64,000 nt of DNA. Source: Aureococcus anophagefferens. Taxonomy: Eukaryota > Sar > Pelagophyceae > Pelagomonadales > Pelagomonadaceae. The first letter of the stretch is position 1, and each line of letters opens with the position of its first letter. Location of the stretch: NCBI RefSeq assembly GCF_000186865.1, contig NW_008705603.1, positions 102,066 to 166,065 on the forward strand, read 5' to 3'. The notes beneath the pieces are model-generated. The model made no database searches. It had not been told where the DNA came from and was given only the letters and a program-made list of their open reading frames with translations. Positions 19,975 through 31,800 of this stretch are shown here, in pieces. The translations under genes were made by a program, and so were the position numbers.

Positions 19975-20910
19975 GAATGTCAAGAACGGGTTAGTTGCAC
20001 GTCTTTCCATCAAAAAATCAGCTCATTTGGCCTCAATCTCGCCGGGAACAAGCCATTTGAAGTGATAGTCCTCTAACCTAGTAATCGTACACTAGGGGCA
20101 AACCACGCCGAACTGCGTCGCCGCGGCCTCCAGCAGCCTCCACCCCGCGCCCCCTCGCACGGGGGGTCGTACCCGCGTCGCGCGTGCGGCGGCTGTCGGC
20201 CACTCGTCGGTTCTTACCTCGCTCCGACACCGCGCGCGCGGGCCTCGCAAGGCCCGCGCTTGCAGACACAATTCGGGCCATTTCGTGTGTTCTGCGCATG
20301 CCTGGACGCGCGATGGACACCATGGATGGTCCCGAACCGTCTGCGAGCATCGTGTGCTCAATGTCGGGCTCGTAGTGCTGTGCGCCATGTCGTGGGCGCT
20401 CAAACAAGTCGATTCGGGGCAGCCTCGCGGGCACCCAAAAACACTAAATTTGTGTCTGGTGCCTGGTCCGCGCCCGGCCCGGGGGCCGGACCCGAGCCCT
20501 GAAGCAGCCCGAGCATCGCGCCGCGCAACGTCGCGACGATGTGCCGCCGCAAAGACGGAGAGGACTATCAAAGCTTCGGAGAGGACTATCGTTCTCCGAG
20601 CTGCTGCGTGCGCTATCTCAGCGCCATCGCCGAGTTACGACATGTTCAAAGCACCGAAATTATCCGCGCCGCGACGAGGAAGACGATGATGTCGCGCAAT
20701 CCCGCAGCCGGAGGCGTGTGTGGCCGGGAGAGCGCTCTGTGTACGACAGGTGGTTCAATGATAGTCCTGACGGATACAATAGTAGGTAGGTTAGAAGTCT
20801 ATTGTATGACATTGTTGCTCTGGACCTCCTGTCCAGAACCACCGCACGAGCACCGCGCGGCCCCGCATTCATCGCTGCGACACGCCGCATTCATCGCTGC
20901 GGCGGGATCG
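19975..20910. other. intergenic region
   Basis: About 930 bp without a convincing gene. ORFs on both strands overlap and lack domain signatures. A 16-bp direct repeat (GGAGAGGACTATC type) occurs near 20558-20590. A Thr/Ser-rich plus frame extends 5' of the methyltransferase start but reads as chance. Confidence 0.45.
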
Positions 20911-22475
20911 ATGGCTGGGCGCGCGTTCGCCGTCCTGCTGCTCTGCGCGGCCCGGTGCGCCGGCGCCGGCGTCGACATCAGCTTCGAGGTGAACGACCTC
21001 TCGGTCGCCGGCGACGAGTTCGTCGTCAGGCTGAGTATAGATCGAGAGCGCCTCGTAGTCGATGACGACGTCGCCGCGCTCGTGCGGGACGGGCTGCGCC
21101 GCGTGGTGGCGGGTCGGATCTCCGACGACCACGTCGCGACGCTGGTGCCCGCGGCGCTCGCCGAGGCGCGCGACGTCGCGGCGGCCCAGGTTGCGGCCGA
21201 GGCGCCGATCCGGGCGCTGCTGACGCCGACCGCGGCCGTCGGCGCGGCGTTCCGCTGGGGCGACCGCGCGGACGGCCTCGCGGCCCACGTGGCGTTCGCA
21301 GTCCGCGCGGCGCGGCGCGGGCTCTCGGCGCTGACGGCGCCGGACTACCGGGGCGCGCTGGACATCGTGGGCATGTCGGACGCCTACGGCCGGCACCTCC
21401 TCAACAACCTGCTGAACGCCGCCGGCTCGCGGTACTTGGAGATCGGCACCTTCAAAGGGAGCACGCTCGTCGCCGCGAAGCGCCCGCGCCAAAATCAAAT
21501 CTTCAAGGTGACTTCAAGGTGCATATCAGCGACCGTGTTCACACAAGCTCTTCTGCCGTGCTTCGAGAGCTCGACGAGAGCGGTCGATTCGTCTAAAAGT
21601 CAGCAGAATCGACTTCGATTTGACCGAGCTAGAGAGTTCTGAAGTTTTGTCAGGACCCCCAAACCAGTGGTTGATTTCGTCGCCGCGAAGCCCCGCGCGG
21701 AACTCGAGACGCGTCGCCGCGTGGCATCCTCGCCGCCCCGTCGCCGCCGCCATACCCTCGCCGTCGACGCGTCGTCGCCGCGCAGGCGCTGGCCGGCAAC
21801 GAATTTCAGGTCGACCGCGCGCTGGCGGTCGACTCGTACGCGTTCGGCGGCGACGCGACGTTCGTCGGGGACATCAGACAGTCGGGCGCCGAGGTGCGCG
21901 ACGAGGCGCTCGCGAACCTGGAGACGTTCCTCGACCCGCGCGCGGCGGACCGCCGGGAGCTGCGCGTCGCCGACTGCTTTTCCGTGGACGCGGCGACGAT
22001 CGGGCGCTTCAACGTGTACCCGCGGCCGGCGCGGAAATCATCGCGCGCGACGCCGCCGCGACGAGGCCCGCGACATCGCCGCGGCGCCGCCATCGCGACA
22101 CGTCGACGCGACCGTCGCCCGCGCAGGTACCTCTACGACGGCGACCACGAGTACGACGACCAGTTCCGCGCGTTCACGCACTTCGACGAAGCCCTCGAGG
22201 ACGTCTTCGTGGCGCTCGTCGACGACTGGAACCACGAGCCCGTCCGCCTGGGCACGCGAGACGCGTTCGCTCGACTCGGCTACGACGTCGTCTACGGCGA
22301 GGTGCTGGGGGGCGGGCGCGCGAACGGCGCATCCATCAACGAGCACAGCGTGCTCAAGTTGCCGAACCCGTGGTGGAACGGGCTCTACGTCGCGGTCGTC
22401 CGGAAGATGAAGGCGCACGCGGAATTATATATGTGTGAGAAGGAGATAACATATCCCGCCGGCGGGATATGTTAA
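20911..22475 (+). CDS. secreted class I methyltransferase, three exons
   Basis: ATG 20911 starts a signal peptide (MAGRAFAVLLLCAARCAGA), followed by a beta/helical segment (VDISFEVNDLSVAGDEF ...). SAM motif I is AAGSRYLEIGTFKGSTLVAA at the end of exon 1 (ends about 21468-21507). Exon 2 begins at 21786 after CGCCGCGCAG and reads ALAGNEFQVDRALAVDSYAF. The second intron is 22016-22126 (GTACCC...CGCGCAG, 111 nt), giving FNV-YLYDGDHEYDDQF, a standard motif of this methyltransferase type, then DVFVALVDDWN. The frame ends inside a palindromic transposon end that supplies the stop codon (TAA 22473-22475). The first intron is uncertain because GTCGCCGCG repeats on both sides. Confidence 0.7.
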
Positions 22476-22528
22476 ACGCCGCTCCAACTTGTACTTCAAC
22501 AGGGACCTCAACACAGCCGCTTGCCCTT
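22447..22528 (+). mobile_element. solo terminal repeat of the palindrome-tipped MITE
   Basis: A perfect 28-bp palindrome (half-site TAACATATCCCGCC) followed by AACGCCGCTCCAACTTG and TTGCCCTTCAAA. This is the left terminal sequence of the 503-bp element at 32508-33010. The other end is absent. Confidence 0.8.
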
Positions 22529-22834
22529 CAAATCTGGGGCGAAGAACCGGAACTCGTCGAGTCGAGCTCGTCCGAGGAGGAGGACGACGGCGCGTCCCCC
22601 GGCGGCACTCGCAAGGCCCAGCGGAACAAGAACACGCCGGCGACGCGCCGGGCTCGCGGCAAGAGCGACAGCCGCGCGTGGGATCCTGCCGAAGCGTTCC
22701 TCGAGCCCGATTCGCTGTCAGACGACGACGCGGACGACGAGGAGGAAGATGACGATGAAGAAGAAGGCGACGACGAAGAAGACGACGACGACGACGATGA
22801 CGACGAGGAAGAGGAACAAGATGCTGAGATGTAG
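22529..22834 (+). CDS. acidic C-terminal protein fragment, unknown
   Basis: The frame reads WGEEPELVESSSSEEEDDGA, a basic central part (TRKAQRNKNTPATRRARGK), then AWDPAEAFLEPDSLSDDD and 45 nearly uninterrupted Asp/Glu residues, ending in QDAEM at a TAG (22832-22834). Its ATG at 22469 would lie inside the transposon terminal repeat, so the original 5' end is probably lost. Acidic tails like this occur in nucleolar and chromatin proteins, but no domain is seen. Confidence 0.45.
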   Translation, partial: QIWGEEPELVESSSSEEEDDGASPGGTRKAQRNKNTPATRRARGKSDSRAWDPAEAFLEPDSLSDDDADDEEEDDDEEEGDDEEDDDDDDDDEEEEQDAEM

Positions 22835-23801
22835 CTCCAGAGTGCGCGTACGGACGCGTCGACGGCGCCACGGGCCTTCGGGAGCCCCTCCAGCACCTAG
22901 CAGTGGCCCCCCGACGCTACCCCGACCGTGCCCGACGCAGCGCACGACCCCCCATGAACCCTATGACCAACCCCGCCGCCCATGGCCGCCCTGCAGCACC
23001 ACAACGACCCAACCTGGGTCGTGCGTGCAACTGGGCCTTTTCGGCCAGGGGCCCTTTTGGACGACTTTTGCGACCCCGCGACGCCCCTTAAGCCTCCCCG
23101 CACCGTCTTTTCCCCCGGTACTCTGATTTTACTTTTATTTTTCCCTGATGAGTCCCATCCTTCATCGCGTAGATCGGCGTCGATGGCGGCTCGCTTTGGC
23201 GCTTCAAAGTCGGCGTGAGGCCGGCAGTGAACCACCCCACGACACCAAGCACCACTACCCCACCCACCTGAGTCGCGACTTGCTCAAAATGAGTGGTCAA
23301 AACAGCTGCAACATGGGGTCAACGAAGCCTGTGAACCACCCGTTCTGGCCGATCGGCAGCTGGAGGGCTGCTCGGCCATGACCTCCACACGGTCGAAATT
23401 TATGATCGAGCGTCAAAACCACCAGTTTGCTCAAGCTCGAGATCAAAACTGGTCGATAGAGCCAAAACAAGCATATTTCCGGTGGATTCGAGTGGTCTCC
23501 AGCGGCCCCAGGGGTACCACCCCCACCACCACCACCACTACCTCACCCCATTCTCAGAGCACTCATCTCAGATCAGCATGACAGTGGTTAAGGGCTCTGA
23601 CCACGGTCGACCCCCCCCAGAAGTACGAAACAATTGCTAACGATACCGGGTGGTCCCGGGGGCGGTCACGACGCGTCCGCCCCAGTCCGGGGACGTCCGC
23701 GAGGGACGGCGTCGGCCAGGGGCTCGGATGGGACGGCGTCGGTGGTGTGGCGCGCGCGCGCGAAACGACGCCCGCGGGCGAAACGCGCGCGAAAAGCGGA
23801 C
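22835..23801. other. intergenic region
   Basis: Pro-codon-like CCC-rich sequence and mixed-composition DNA with no persuasive ORF. A short ACC microsatellite is near 23517-23542. Confidence 0.45.
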
Positions 23802-24364
23802 TCAGTGCGCCGCCGCGGTCGTGATCGCGCGCTCGGCGGCCGAGGTGATCGTGTACGTCGCGCGATGGCGCGACGGCGGTGGTGCCGCCGACGACGGNNN
23901 NNNNNNNNNNNNNNNNNNNNNNNNNNNNNNNNNNNNNNNNNNNNNNNAACGCTCCTGCCGTTCGCGCGGTAGATGCGGACGGTGAAGCGGCGCGTGTCCG
24001 CGCCCGTGCGGTCGAGAGGCGCACCAGGACGACGGGGTCCCCGGGGCGGTACTCCTCGTTGTCGTGCGTCCGCGTCGCGCGGTCGTCCGCGACGACGTAG
24101 CCCTTCCCGCCGCTCCCGCGCTGCTCCATGACGCGCGCGAGCAAAAAGGCGTGCGTGCTGCCGCCGCCCTCGCGCTGCGGGCGCCAGTAGTCGCCCGTCT
24201 CCAGCGCCACGAAGTCGCCGACGTTCAGCGACTCCGCGAGCGTCCACCGACGGCCCCCAACTAAGGGCTGCCCCGCGGCGGCAACGACGACGGGCTGCCC
24301 GTAGAACCGGCCACGTTCGCGGCGCACCTTCGGCTGTGCGCGAAGAAGTAGAGAGTGCGCGCCA
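23802..24364 (-). pseudogene. gap-interrupted gene, unknown domain
   Basis: Minus-strand coding character is clear: RGRFYGQPVVVAAAGQPLVG, LNVGDFVALETGDYW, HAFLLARVMEQRGSGGKGYV, NEEYRPGDPVVLVRL. The reading then shifts by a 2-base insertion (CTCTCGACC) to LDRTGADTRRFTVRIYRANG, hits the 50-N gap, and resumes in a third frame as TYTITSAAERAITTAAAH with a TGA at 23802. A chromatin-type barrel (BAH or Tudor-like, VGDFVAL...FLLARV) is possible. Because the gap and frame changes coincide, assembly error is as likely as real decay. The start codon is not certain. Confidence 0.45.
23898..23947. other. assembly gap (50 N)
   Basis: Fifty consecutive N bases inside the gene described at 23802-24364. Confidence 1.
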
Positions 24365-24443
24365 TGGTCCAAAACCCATGATCAGCAGACCATGCAAACG
24401 ACGCTATCGACACCGATGTCGATTTCGAGCGGCTGTATCTGGG

Positions 24444-24470
24444 CTGAAATGCGCCAATTGCGCATTTCAG
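24444..24470. repeat. 27-nt hairpin palindrome
   Basis: CTGAAATGCGC, loop CAATT, GCGCATTTCAG: perfect 11-bp arms. Lies in non-coding DNA between the gap-split gene and the duplicated block. Confidence 0.9.
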
Positions 24471-24789
24471 GCGAGGCGCTGATTGGCTACGCAATGGTTC
24501 CAGCGCTTCGCTCCGCTGGAGGCGGCCAGGACCGTCCCCCGCGGGCGCGCCCCCGCGCCACCCACGTCCCAGGGGGGCCTGGGACACGTCCGGCCAGGCG
24601 CCGGGGCCGAAGACGTCAACCCTGAATTAAACGGAGTTTCAGGGGGGAGTCGACCGCGACCCTCTAGAGCCTAAGGTTGTTTGTGCATACTTCCTGCGTC
24701 TACCTCATATTTAGGGGCAGCTTTGACGCGTGATGGACCCCCTGGATAAGATGCAAACAGGCAGCCTCTCGACGATGATGCAACGCTAG

Positions 24790-27364
24790 ATGACGATGCG
24801 ACCGTTGCTCGTCTTACTCGCCACCGTCGCGCGCGGCGCCGATGTGCAGATCCCGAAGACGGCAAGATTATGGATCGCTACCGAAGACGTCCCCAGATCC
24901 AAGTCGCTCTACGCCGAGGCGCACTGTCCCGGCTACGACGACGTCTTCGTCGTGCGCCTCGCCTGCGACGACGAGCGCGTCGAGGATGGCTACCACCGCT
25001 TCTTCATCGAGCGGGCGGAAGCCTGCGGCGGCCCACCGTTGGCGTCGATCGTTGGCCGCGTCGACCTGCTGCGGACGACGGCGACGACGCTACTCGGCGG
25101 CGCCCTCGACGGCATCCTCGACCGCGTCGACGCTCTGCTCCTCGACGACGTGGAGACCCACGCCTGTGACGACGCCGTCGCGGCCGCGGCCGCGCGCGGC
25201 CTCGGTTTACGTAACTCGTCCGCGTGCCGTCACGCGCGCCGCGCACGGCTCCTCTACGGCCCGCCGACGGCGGACCTCTTCGCGTCGCTGACAATGTTCC
25301 TCCCGCGCGACGCGGCCCGGCGGCGGCCGGCTCGGACGACCTCGTCGTCGCCGGGCTCCCGAACCAGCTGCCGCGGTGCCGCGAGGACGGCGAGCCCCTC
25401 CCCGCGGAGGCCCTCCGGCTGGACGGTCGGCAAGACCAGCACCACGCTCTCGTGCGTCCCGCGGAGACGGAGCGGCTGATGCGCGCGCCACCGGAATGCG
25501 CTTACCCGAACCGCGCGTGGGTCTGGCTTCGGCGTCCCGCGGCCGCGACGATGTTCGAGATGTTTTGACCGGGAAGACGATGAAGAATCGCCACCGACGC
25601 GCTTCGTAGGTCTGCTTCTCCGATGGCGCGGCCTTCTGCTTCGTCGGCGCCGAGCTCGTCGAGGCCGTCGTGGCGCCGCCGCGGTCCGCGGGCGCCGTCG
25701 TGCCCGTGGCCTGGTCCCTCTACGCGGACTCGGACCGCGACATCATCGTGATCTTCGACGTAGCGGTCGCGGCGGGGCCCGGCGTCGACGCGGCCGCGAC
25801 GGCGGCCTGGCTCTGCGCCGAGTCGGCGCCCCGCGTCTACCTGCGGACGCCCTGCGTCGCGGGCGACGTCGCGCGGCGCCTCGACGCGGCGGAGCCGCGC
25901 CTCGTCGACGTCACGCTGCGCCGGCCGATCCGGATGTACGACAAGCACGACGGCTCCTGGGTGCGCACGGGCGTGGGCACCTACGCCCAGACGGCCGGCG
26001 CGGCGCCGCCAAAGATCGACGTCTGGTCCGGCGTCGCCATGGTCGCGGCGGATACGGACTTTGGGGGGTTGGGGTGCCGGCCGGCCGAGGCGGCGCGCCA
26101 GCGCGTCGCGGTGCTCTTCGTCGGCGAGGTGCGGTTGCGGGACGCTGACAGCTTCCGCGCGCTGCAGGACGCGACGGCGGGCTGCGACGGCTTCGTTGCG
26201 ACGTACGCGCGGCATTTCCCGACGGCTCGCGAGCTGTTCGGCCGCCCGGACCGCGTCGTCGGCGTCGACGGCGCCGTCGCCGCCTGCGAGATCTGCGGGC
26301 AAAAAGGCGGCGGACGCTTGATCTCCTGGGTCCAGCTCCAGGCGGCGCTCGACGCCTTCGAGCCGGAGCTGCGACGCTACGACGTTTTGGTGAAGACGCG
26401 GACGGACCTCGATTTCCATCCTCCTTACGCGTCGCTCGTCCCCGCGGTCGGCCGCGTCCACGCCGAGATTTTTGTCGAGGTCGCCTACGCGGCGCCGCCC
26501 GTCTTCTATGCCGCCTTTGGGAACTGCGTCGACCGATTGATCAAGCCGTGGTTCGCGCGCGGCGACGGCTTCGGGTTCTCCCGACGCAACTCGACGCGGC
26601 CGGTCTACGTGCCCCTGAATTGGACGAACGCCCTCGAGAGCGACCTCACGGCGCTGCGCTGGCGCTGGCTCCACGTGCCCGAGCGCCTCGGCGGCGCCAT
26701 CGCGACGCCGCGCGATTTAAAGCGCGTCATCTTCGACCATCTGCCCGAGCTCGAAGGCGCCAGAACGGGCGAGCCGGCGGTCCTCGCCGACGCGATGGAG
26801 GCCTGCGCCGTGAACGAGTTCGCGTCGGCATTGTGCGGACAGTTCGGCCTCTTTTCCTCCGAGACGTTCATGGCCTACGCCATTCTCCAAGCCGCGCCCG
26901 CGTGCCTCATCGCCGGGCGGCAGAACCTGTCGCCGGGCAATCTCTACAGCCTCGCGGAGGACCGCCACGCCTTCACCTGGGCCGCGGACGACGACGAAGC
27001 GTGCCCCTACGCCTTCGACGGCGGCGCGGCGCCGCCGGCCGCAGACGTCGTGCCCGGGTTCGCGAGCTGCGCCTACGCCGCAACCTTCGACGATGCCACG
27101 CGGGTGTCCGTGACCATCGACGCGACGGCCGACGCGGCGAATGTCGAACGCGCCGCCCAGGACCTCGCGCGCGCGATCCCGGCCGCCGTCGCGGCCGCCG
27201 CGGCCGCCGCGGGCTGCGGCGCCGCGTGCCGCGAGGCGCAGCTCGCGGCCAACATCGAGGGCGAGCGGCGGGCCTGCTTCGCCGCGGCGGCGAAGCGGGC
27301 CGCGGACGTTGCGAGCTCCGACATCGCGTCGATCGATCTGTATGCCTCTGAAGTAAAAAAATAA
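24790..27364 (+). pseudogene. truncated, frameshifted copy of the FkbM/GT/oxygenase gene
   Basis: This block (about 24750-27312) is an inverted near-identical copy of 47590-50156. Three defects separate it from the intact gene. A deletion of 22 bp at about 25330 shifts the frame in exon 1 (it removes the CDGVTLIS region). The 3' part diverges at about 27312, so the whole C-terminal 2OG-oxygenase domain is missing. The frame ends instead at SEVKK plus TAA (27362-27364). The signal peptide (MTMRPLLVLLATVARGA), the intron and the GT-like part (VAVLFVGEVRLRD, VKTRTDLDFH, LTALRWRWL) are otherwise kept. A GT-only product from exon 2 cannot be excluded. Confidence 0.85.
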
Positions 27365-27397
27365 AGAAACCAAGCTAATCATGTGGCTGAGGAAGGT

Positions 27398-27486
27398 AGA
27401 GGGAAATACCCCAAACTAGGGTAACAAGGAACGTCGAGGTCAACGTTAAGGGTGCAGTGTCATCTCCATAGTGTGACGTCGCGAAA
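27398..27486 (+). repeat. dispersed 135-bp repeat, copy 2 (shortened)
   Basis: AGAGGGAAATACCCCAAACT to GTGTGACGTCGCGA, matching the first 90 bp of the 6346 copy. It lies just beyond the truncation point of the duplicated gene. Confidence 0.85.
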
Positions 27487-28515
27487 GGCGCACTACCAGC
27501 ACCTCGTGCCAACGGGGCTGCCTCCCGGCGAAATGGGGTAGCAGACTTGTGGCCTGGGGTAGGTGATGGGGGGTGTATGTTTGGGGTAATTTGCGAGACG
27601 TCTGTCTCGAAGGTGCAACTCGTCGGTCGGCTCGGCGCGAGGTGTTCAGAAAGTTTCGCGCTATGCGCAGTCCCAGCGACCTTGCACGCGGGGACGCGCG
27701 CGCGGAGGTAGGCGCGAGCGACTAAATTTAATGCATCCATGCCGTCGCTCTCTAAAATCAGCGGAGCCAAATACATAGAGCGAGCCGCCAGAATGCTCAA
27801 TAAGCCAAACATGACGCACCCGTTGGAAAGCTCAACGGCTTCACCAATCCTATGTTGCTCTGGACCTCCTGGCATCTTGTGGTCGGGTTCGGTCGCCGAC
27901 GCGAGGACGAAGGGGCCGTCGTCGAACGGGGCTGCCCCATCGCTTCGGCGCCTCGGGCGGAACTCGAAAGCGCCGCCGGAGCGGCGGCATCGTGTGCGCC
28001 AGCGAGGGCTGCCTCACGACGACGCCGAGGCCTGGGGGCGCCGCCGGTCACGACGTGAGCTCGGAGTGCTGCGTCTCGCAGTCGAGATTGCGCGCGCGCG
28101 AGTTGGTGACGGCCGCGGCGCGCGGCGCGCACCGCGCACCAAACGATCATCGACGCTGCGATGGAACTGATATAGTGCAGCAGGAACAGGCGTTGGAGAG
28201 CATGTTCGCGCCTCGGTCATCCCAAACCCCCACGCGCGTAGCGAGAAAGGGGGCAGCTCCATAAGCTAGCGGAACCAAATACATACAGCGAGCCATTAAC
28301 AACACGTAAAAGCAGGAGCTCAGCCCTGCAGCTAAGGATCCACTAACTAGAAGTTTAAGCAAAGAGAGTGAACTCGGGCTTTGGGGTCTGGGGTGGTAAA
28401 ATTTAAACCAAACCGACTGGGGCGTACTCGGGGGGACCTCGGGTGACTTCCCCTGGGTCCCGGGCTAGTTCCTGGCACCTACTTTCTGGGCCAGTCGGTC
28501 GGTCGGTCGGTCGGT

Positions 28516-28560
<45 letters not shown>

Positions 28561-28867
28561 CGTCGTCGTCGCGCGTGGCCCGGCCGCGGAACATGCCAAA
28601 CGCAGCGTCAGATATCGTTCAACCATCGTTAGTGTCGGATCATGCATAGATTTGTTCTCCTCATGGTGAAGACGGGCGCAGGAGCGGCCACCACGGGAGC
28701 CGCAGGTGCGGCCCCCTGCGCTGGGGCTGCTGCCATATTAGCCAGCGACGCTACCAAGGGGATATAAATCTAGATACTATTTATTACCCTTGAGCGAGCC
28801 GCACACCAAATTGCAAGCAAAGCGGCCCTCATGTACGGTTGCCACTTGGCGCGCGTCTGAGCCGCGC
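27487..28867. other. intergenic region with gene-like scraps and a compound microsatellite
   Basis: No complete gene. ORFs on both strands at 27.7-28.3 kb overlap and lack domains. A compound microsatellite, (GGTC)5 then (GTC)n, (GCC)10 and (GTC)5, lies at 28495-28571, preceded by CACCTACTTTCTGGGCCAG. The same arrangement occurs inside the 926-bp transposons. The last 120 bp before the kinase-like gene are AT-richer. Confidence 0.5.
28495..28571 (+). repeat. compound GGTC/GTC/GCC microsatellite
   Basis: Order GGTC, GTC, GCC, GTC, then GCGCGTGG. The same unit order and flanking ACCTACTTT word are found in the 926-bp elements at 34.9 and 54.4 kb. Confidence 0.85.
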
Positions 28868-31800
28868 ATGGTGCGCCGCCTGCTGCTTGTCGGCGCCGCA
28901 GCCGCGGCCGCGCGCATCGTCTTCCCGGCGCCCTACGCCGTCAATGTCGGCGGCGACGCGCTCGTCGACGTCCTCGTCGAGGGCCCGGATCCGGCGCCCG
29001 CCGAGCTCTGGGTCGACGGCGTCCGCGCCTGCCCGGCGCCCGGCGCCTGCGACAGCGACGTCTGCCCGGTGGCGGGTGACGTCGTCTGCGAGGTCGCCGA
29101 GGTCGCCGACGTCCGCGGCCTCGACGACGGCGCTTTCGTCGGCGTCCGGACGCGGTTCCGGCTCTCGGGCCTCGACTTCGGCGCGCGGGGCCTGCAGGAC
29201 GGCCGCGCCGGCGAGGCCGTCGTGCTGCGCGTGGCACCGCCGCGGCCGGCGCTGAATATAGGCCAGTGGCACCTGGACCCCGGCTCCTTCGGTGACTCGG
29301 CCGACTGGCGAAGGCTGGCCGCGAAGGCCGACAACCTCCGCTACTTCACCACGCTGCGCCTCAACGGCGCCCTGGGCTGCGCGTCGCTGGCTCCGGCGCT
29401 CGCGCAGATACTCGTCGACGCGGCCTTCTTCGACGCCGAGTCGCTCGGCCCCGACGGCGACTGGGTCACGGCCGCGGTCCTCGGCTCCCTGAGCTGCGCC
29501 GCGGCGACGCGCGTCGTCGTCTTCGGCGACGCCTGCCCCGCTGGCGTTTTGCGCTGGGCGAGCGTGCTACCGCGGGTCGACGGCCGCGGGCGATCGAGGG
29601 TCGCGGACGGCGACGCGGCCGGGGGCTGCGGCGGCTGGACATGGGGCCCGCGGCGGCCGGCGACCTTGACTGTCGTCGCGCCGAGGAGGGCCCTGGAGGA
29701 CGTCATTGCCGAGGACGGCGGCCCGCTCGCGCGAATCCTAGGCATGCCCGCGGCTCGCGGTGGCGCAGCGCCCGCGCGGCCCTCGTCGGCGACGTTGCTG
29801 TGGCCCGCGGGCGTCGACGGGCCAACCGTCGGATTGGCCGTGGGCTCCGCGTGTTGCGCCGCGGCCGCGCGGCTCTTCGGCCCCGATGAGCCGCTGCTCC
29901 TGGGCTTATTGCCGGACTTCACGTTCCTGGGCGCGCTGAGCTCATACCCGGAGTCGCTCCACTTCCAGATGGACCTCGAGAGGCCCGCGTCGGCGCGCGC
30001 GGTTCGCGTCGTCAGCGACGCGGACGCGCGGGCTTTTTGCCACACGCTCGCCGGCAACGACACGCTCGCCTTCGTGGGCCCCGTCACGGCGCCCGTCGTC
30101 CTCCACGCGCTCCACGTCGCCGCAGGTTACGCGGACCCCGTCCACGCGGGCCAGACGCCCCGGGCGCCGGCGGCCGCGTTGTCGCGGGTCCAAAAGGCGC
30201 TGACCTTTCGCGTGCCCGCGGCGCTGGCGTTCGAGGCGCTCGGCGCCGCGGGGTTCGAAGGGCTCGGCGGCCGCTCCCGCGACGCCGCTTTCGCGAAGGT
30301 CTCCGACTCGGACGAGGCCGCGCGCGAGTGTCACTTCTCGGCGCTCGTGCGCGGCGGCGCGGCGCCCGCGGCCCTCGGCGCCGTCTGGCGCGTCGGCGGC
30401 GAGCTCTGGGCGCACGGCGCGGCGCCCACGGATGCGCCGTCGAACTCGTGGTCCGCGTGCTTCGTCGAGGAGCTCGACGGGACCCGCCAGTTCCACGACT
30501 ACCTCGACGACGAGGGGGCCCGGGGGGCGCTCGTCGGCTTGAAGGGCCTGCTCGAGGCGGCGCTGGCCCTCGCGCGCGCGAGGGTCGTCCACCGCGACCT
30601 CGGCTCCTGGAATGTGCTCGTCGATTCTCAGGACAGAGTGCGCGTCGTTGACTTTGGGTGGGCCGCGGCGCTCGACGACGACGGCGTCGCGTCCGCGGCG
30701 TCGCCCTTCGGCGACGCGATCCACCGCCACACGGGCCTGCGGCTGAACTTTAGGCCGGGCCTAGGGCCCCCGCTCAGCGACGGCGCCGCGGTCGCGGACC
30801 TCGCGCGGCTCGCGCGGGCCGCGCTCGACGGAGCGCCGGGCTTCGAGCGCGAGGCGGCGGCGGCGGGCGCCGCCGCCGACGCCCTCGACGCGCACGGCGC
30901 GCTCCACCCGGGCCTCGTGGGCTTCGAGGCGGGGCTGGCCGACGCGCTCGCGACGCTCGCGGCGCCGCCGGCGCCGGCGAAGGCGCCGAGGACCTACGCG
31001 GCGTGCGCGCCGCCGTCGGCGCGCGGCGCGGGCGACGGCTTCCACGTCCTCGTCTTCTGGGCCGTGTCGCGGCCCGCGTGGGCCGGGCTGCTACTAGCCG
31101 CCGAGGCAACCGCGAAACTTGTCGCCGTCGTCCAGCTCGCGCCGGCGCCGACGTGTCAGCGCATCCAGCGGCTCTACGGCCACCAGCCCCTGGCGTCGCC
31201 GATCCTTGAAGGCAAGTGCGGCTTCGTGGACGGCAAGGGCGAGGCCTTGGTGGTTGTCGCGGACTTTGGTTCGCCGAGCCCGCTCAGCGCGGATGACGCA
31301 CCGGGCCCCGCGGCGACGCAGGCGGCCGCGGACGGCCGCGCAATCTCGCTGAAGCGGCGCCTCCGCGCGCGGCATCTCGAGCTTGACGTCCCCGTGCCCG
31401 ACTTCGTCCACGGCACCGTGGACCGCTGCGAGGCCGCGCGCGACGCCTTCTTTTTTACGGGACGGCGCCTCGCGGACCTCGCGGCGCTCGCGGCGTCGGA
31501 CCCGCCGGTCGTCAACGGCCGCGTCGTCGTGCGCCGGCGTGCGGGCGTCGCGGGCGACGACAAGACGGCCGGCGGCTGGGACAGCTTCCGGGACCTGCTG
31601 TTCTACCTGAACGCGACCGTCGCCTACGTTGTCTACCGCAACGGCGCCGCGTGCGTCGCCGGCCGCTGCGGGGACGCGGACCTGTTGGTGGACGACCTGC
31701 ACGCCGCGGTCGTGGCCGTCGCGGCCGGCGTCGGCGAGGAACCCTCCTCCTGGCCCGGCGCGGGCGCGACACGCTTCGAATGGAGCGAGCACCACTACGG

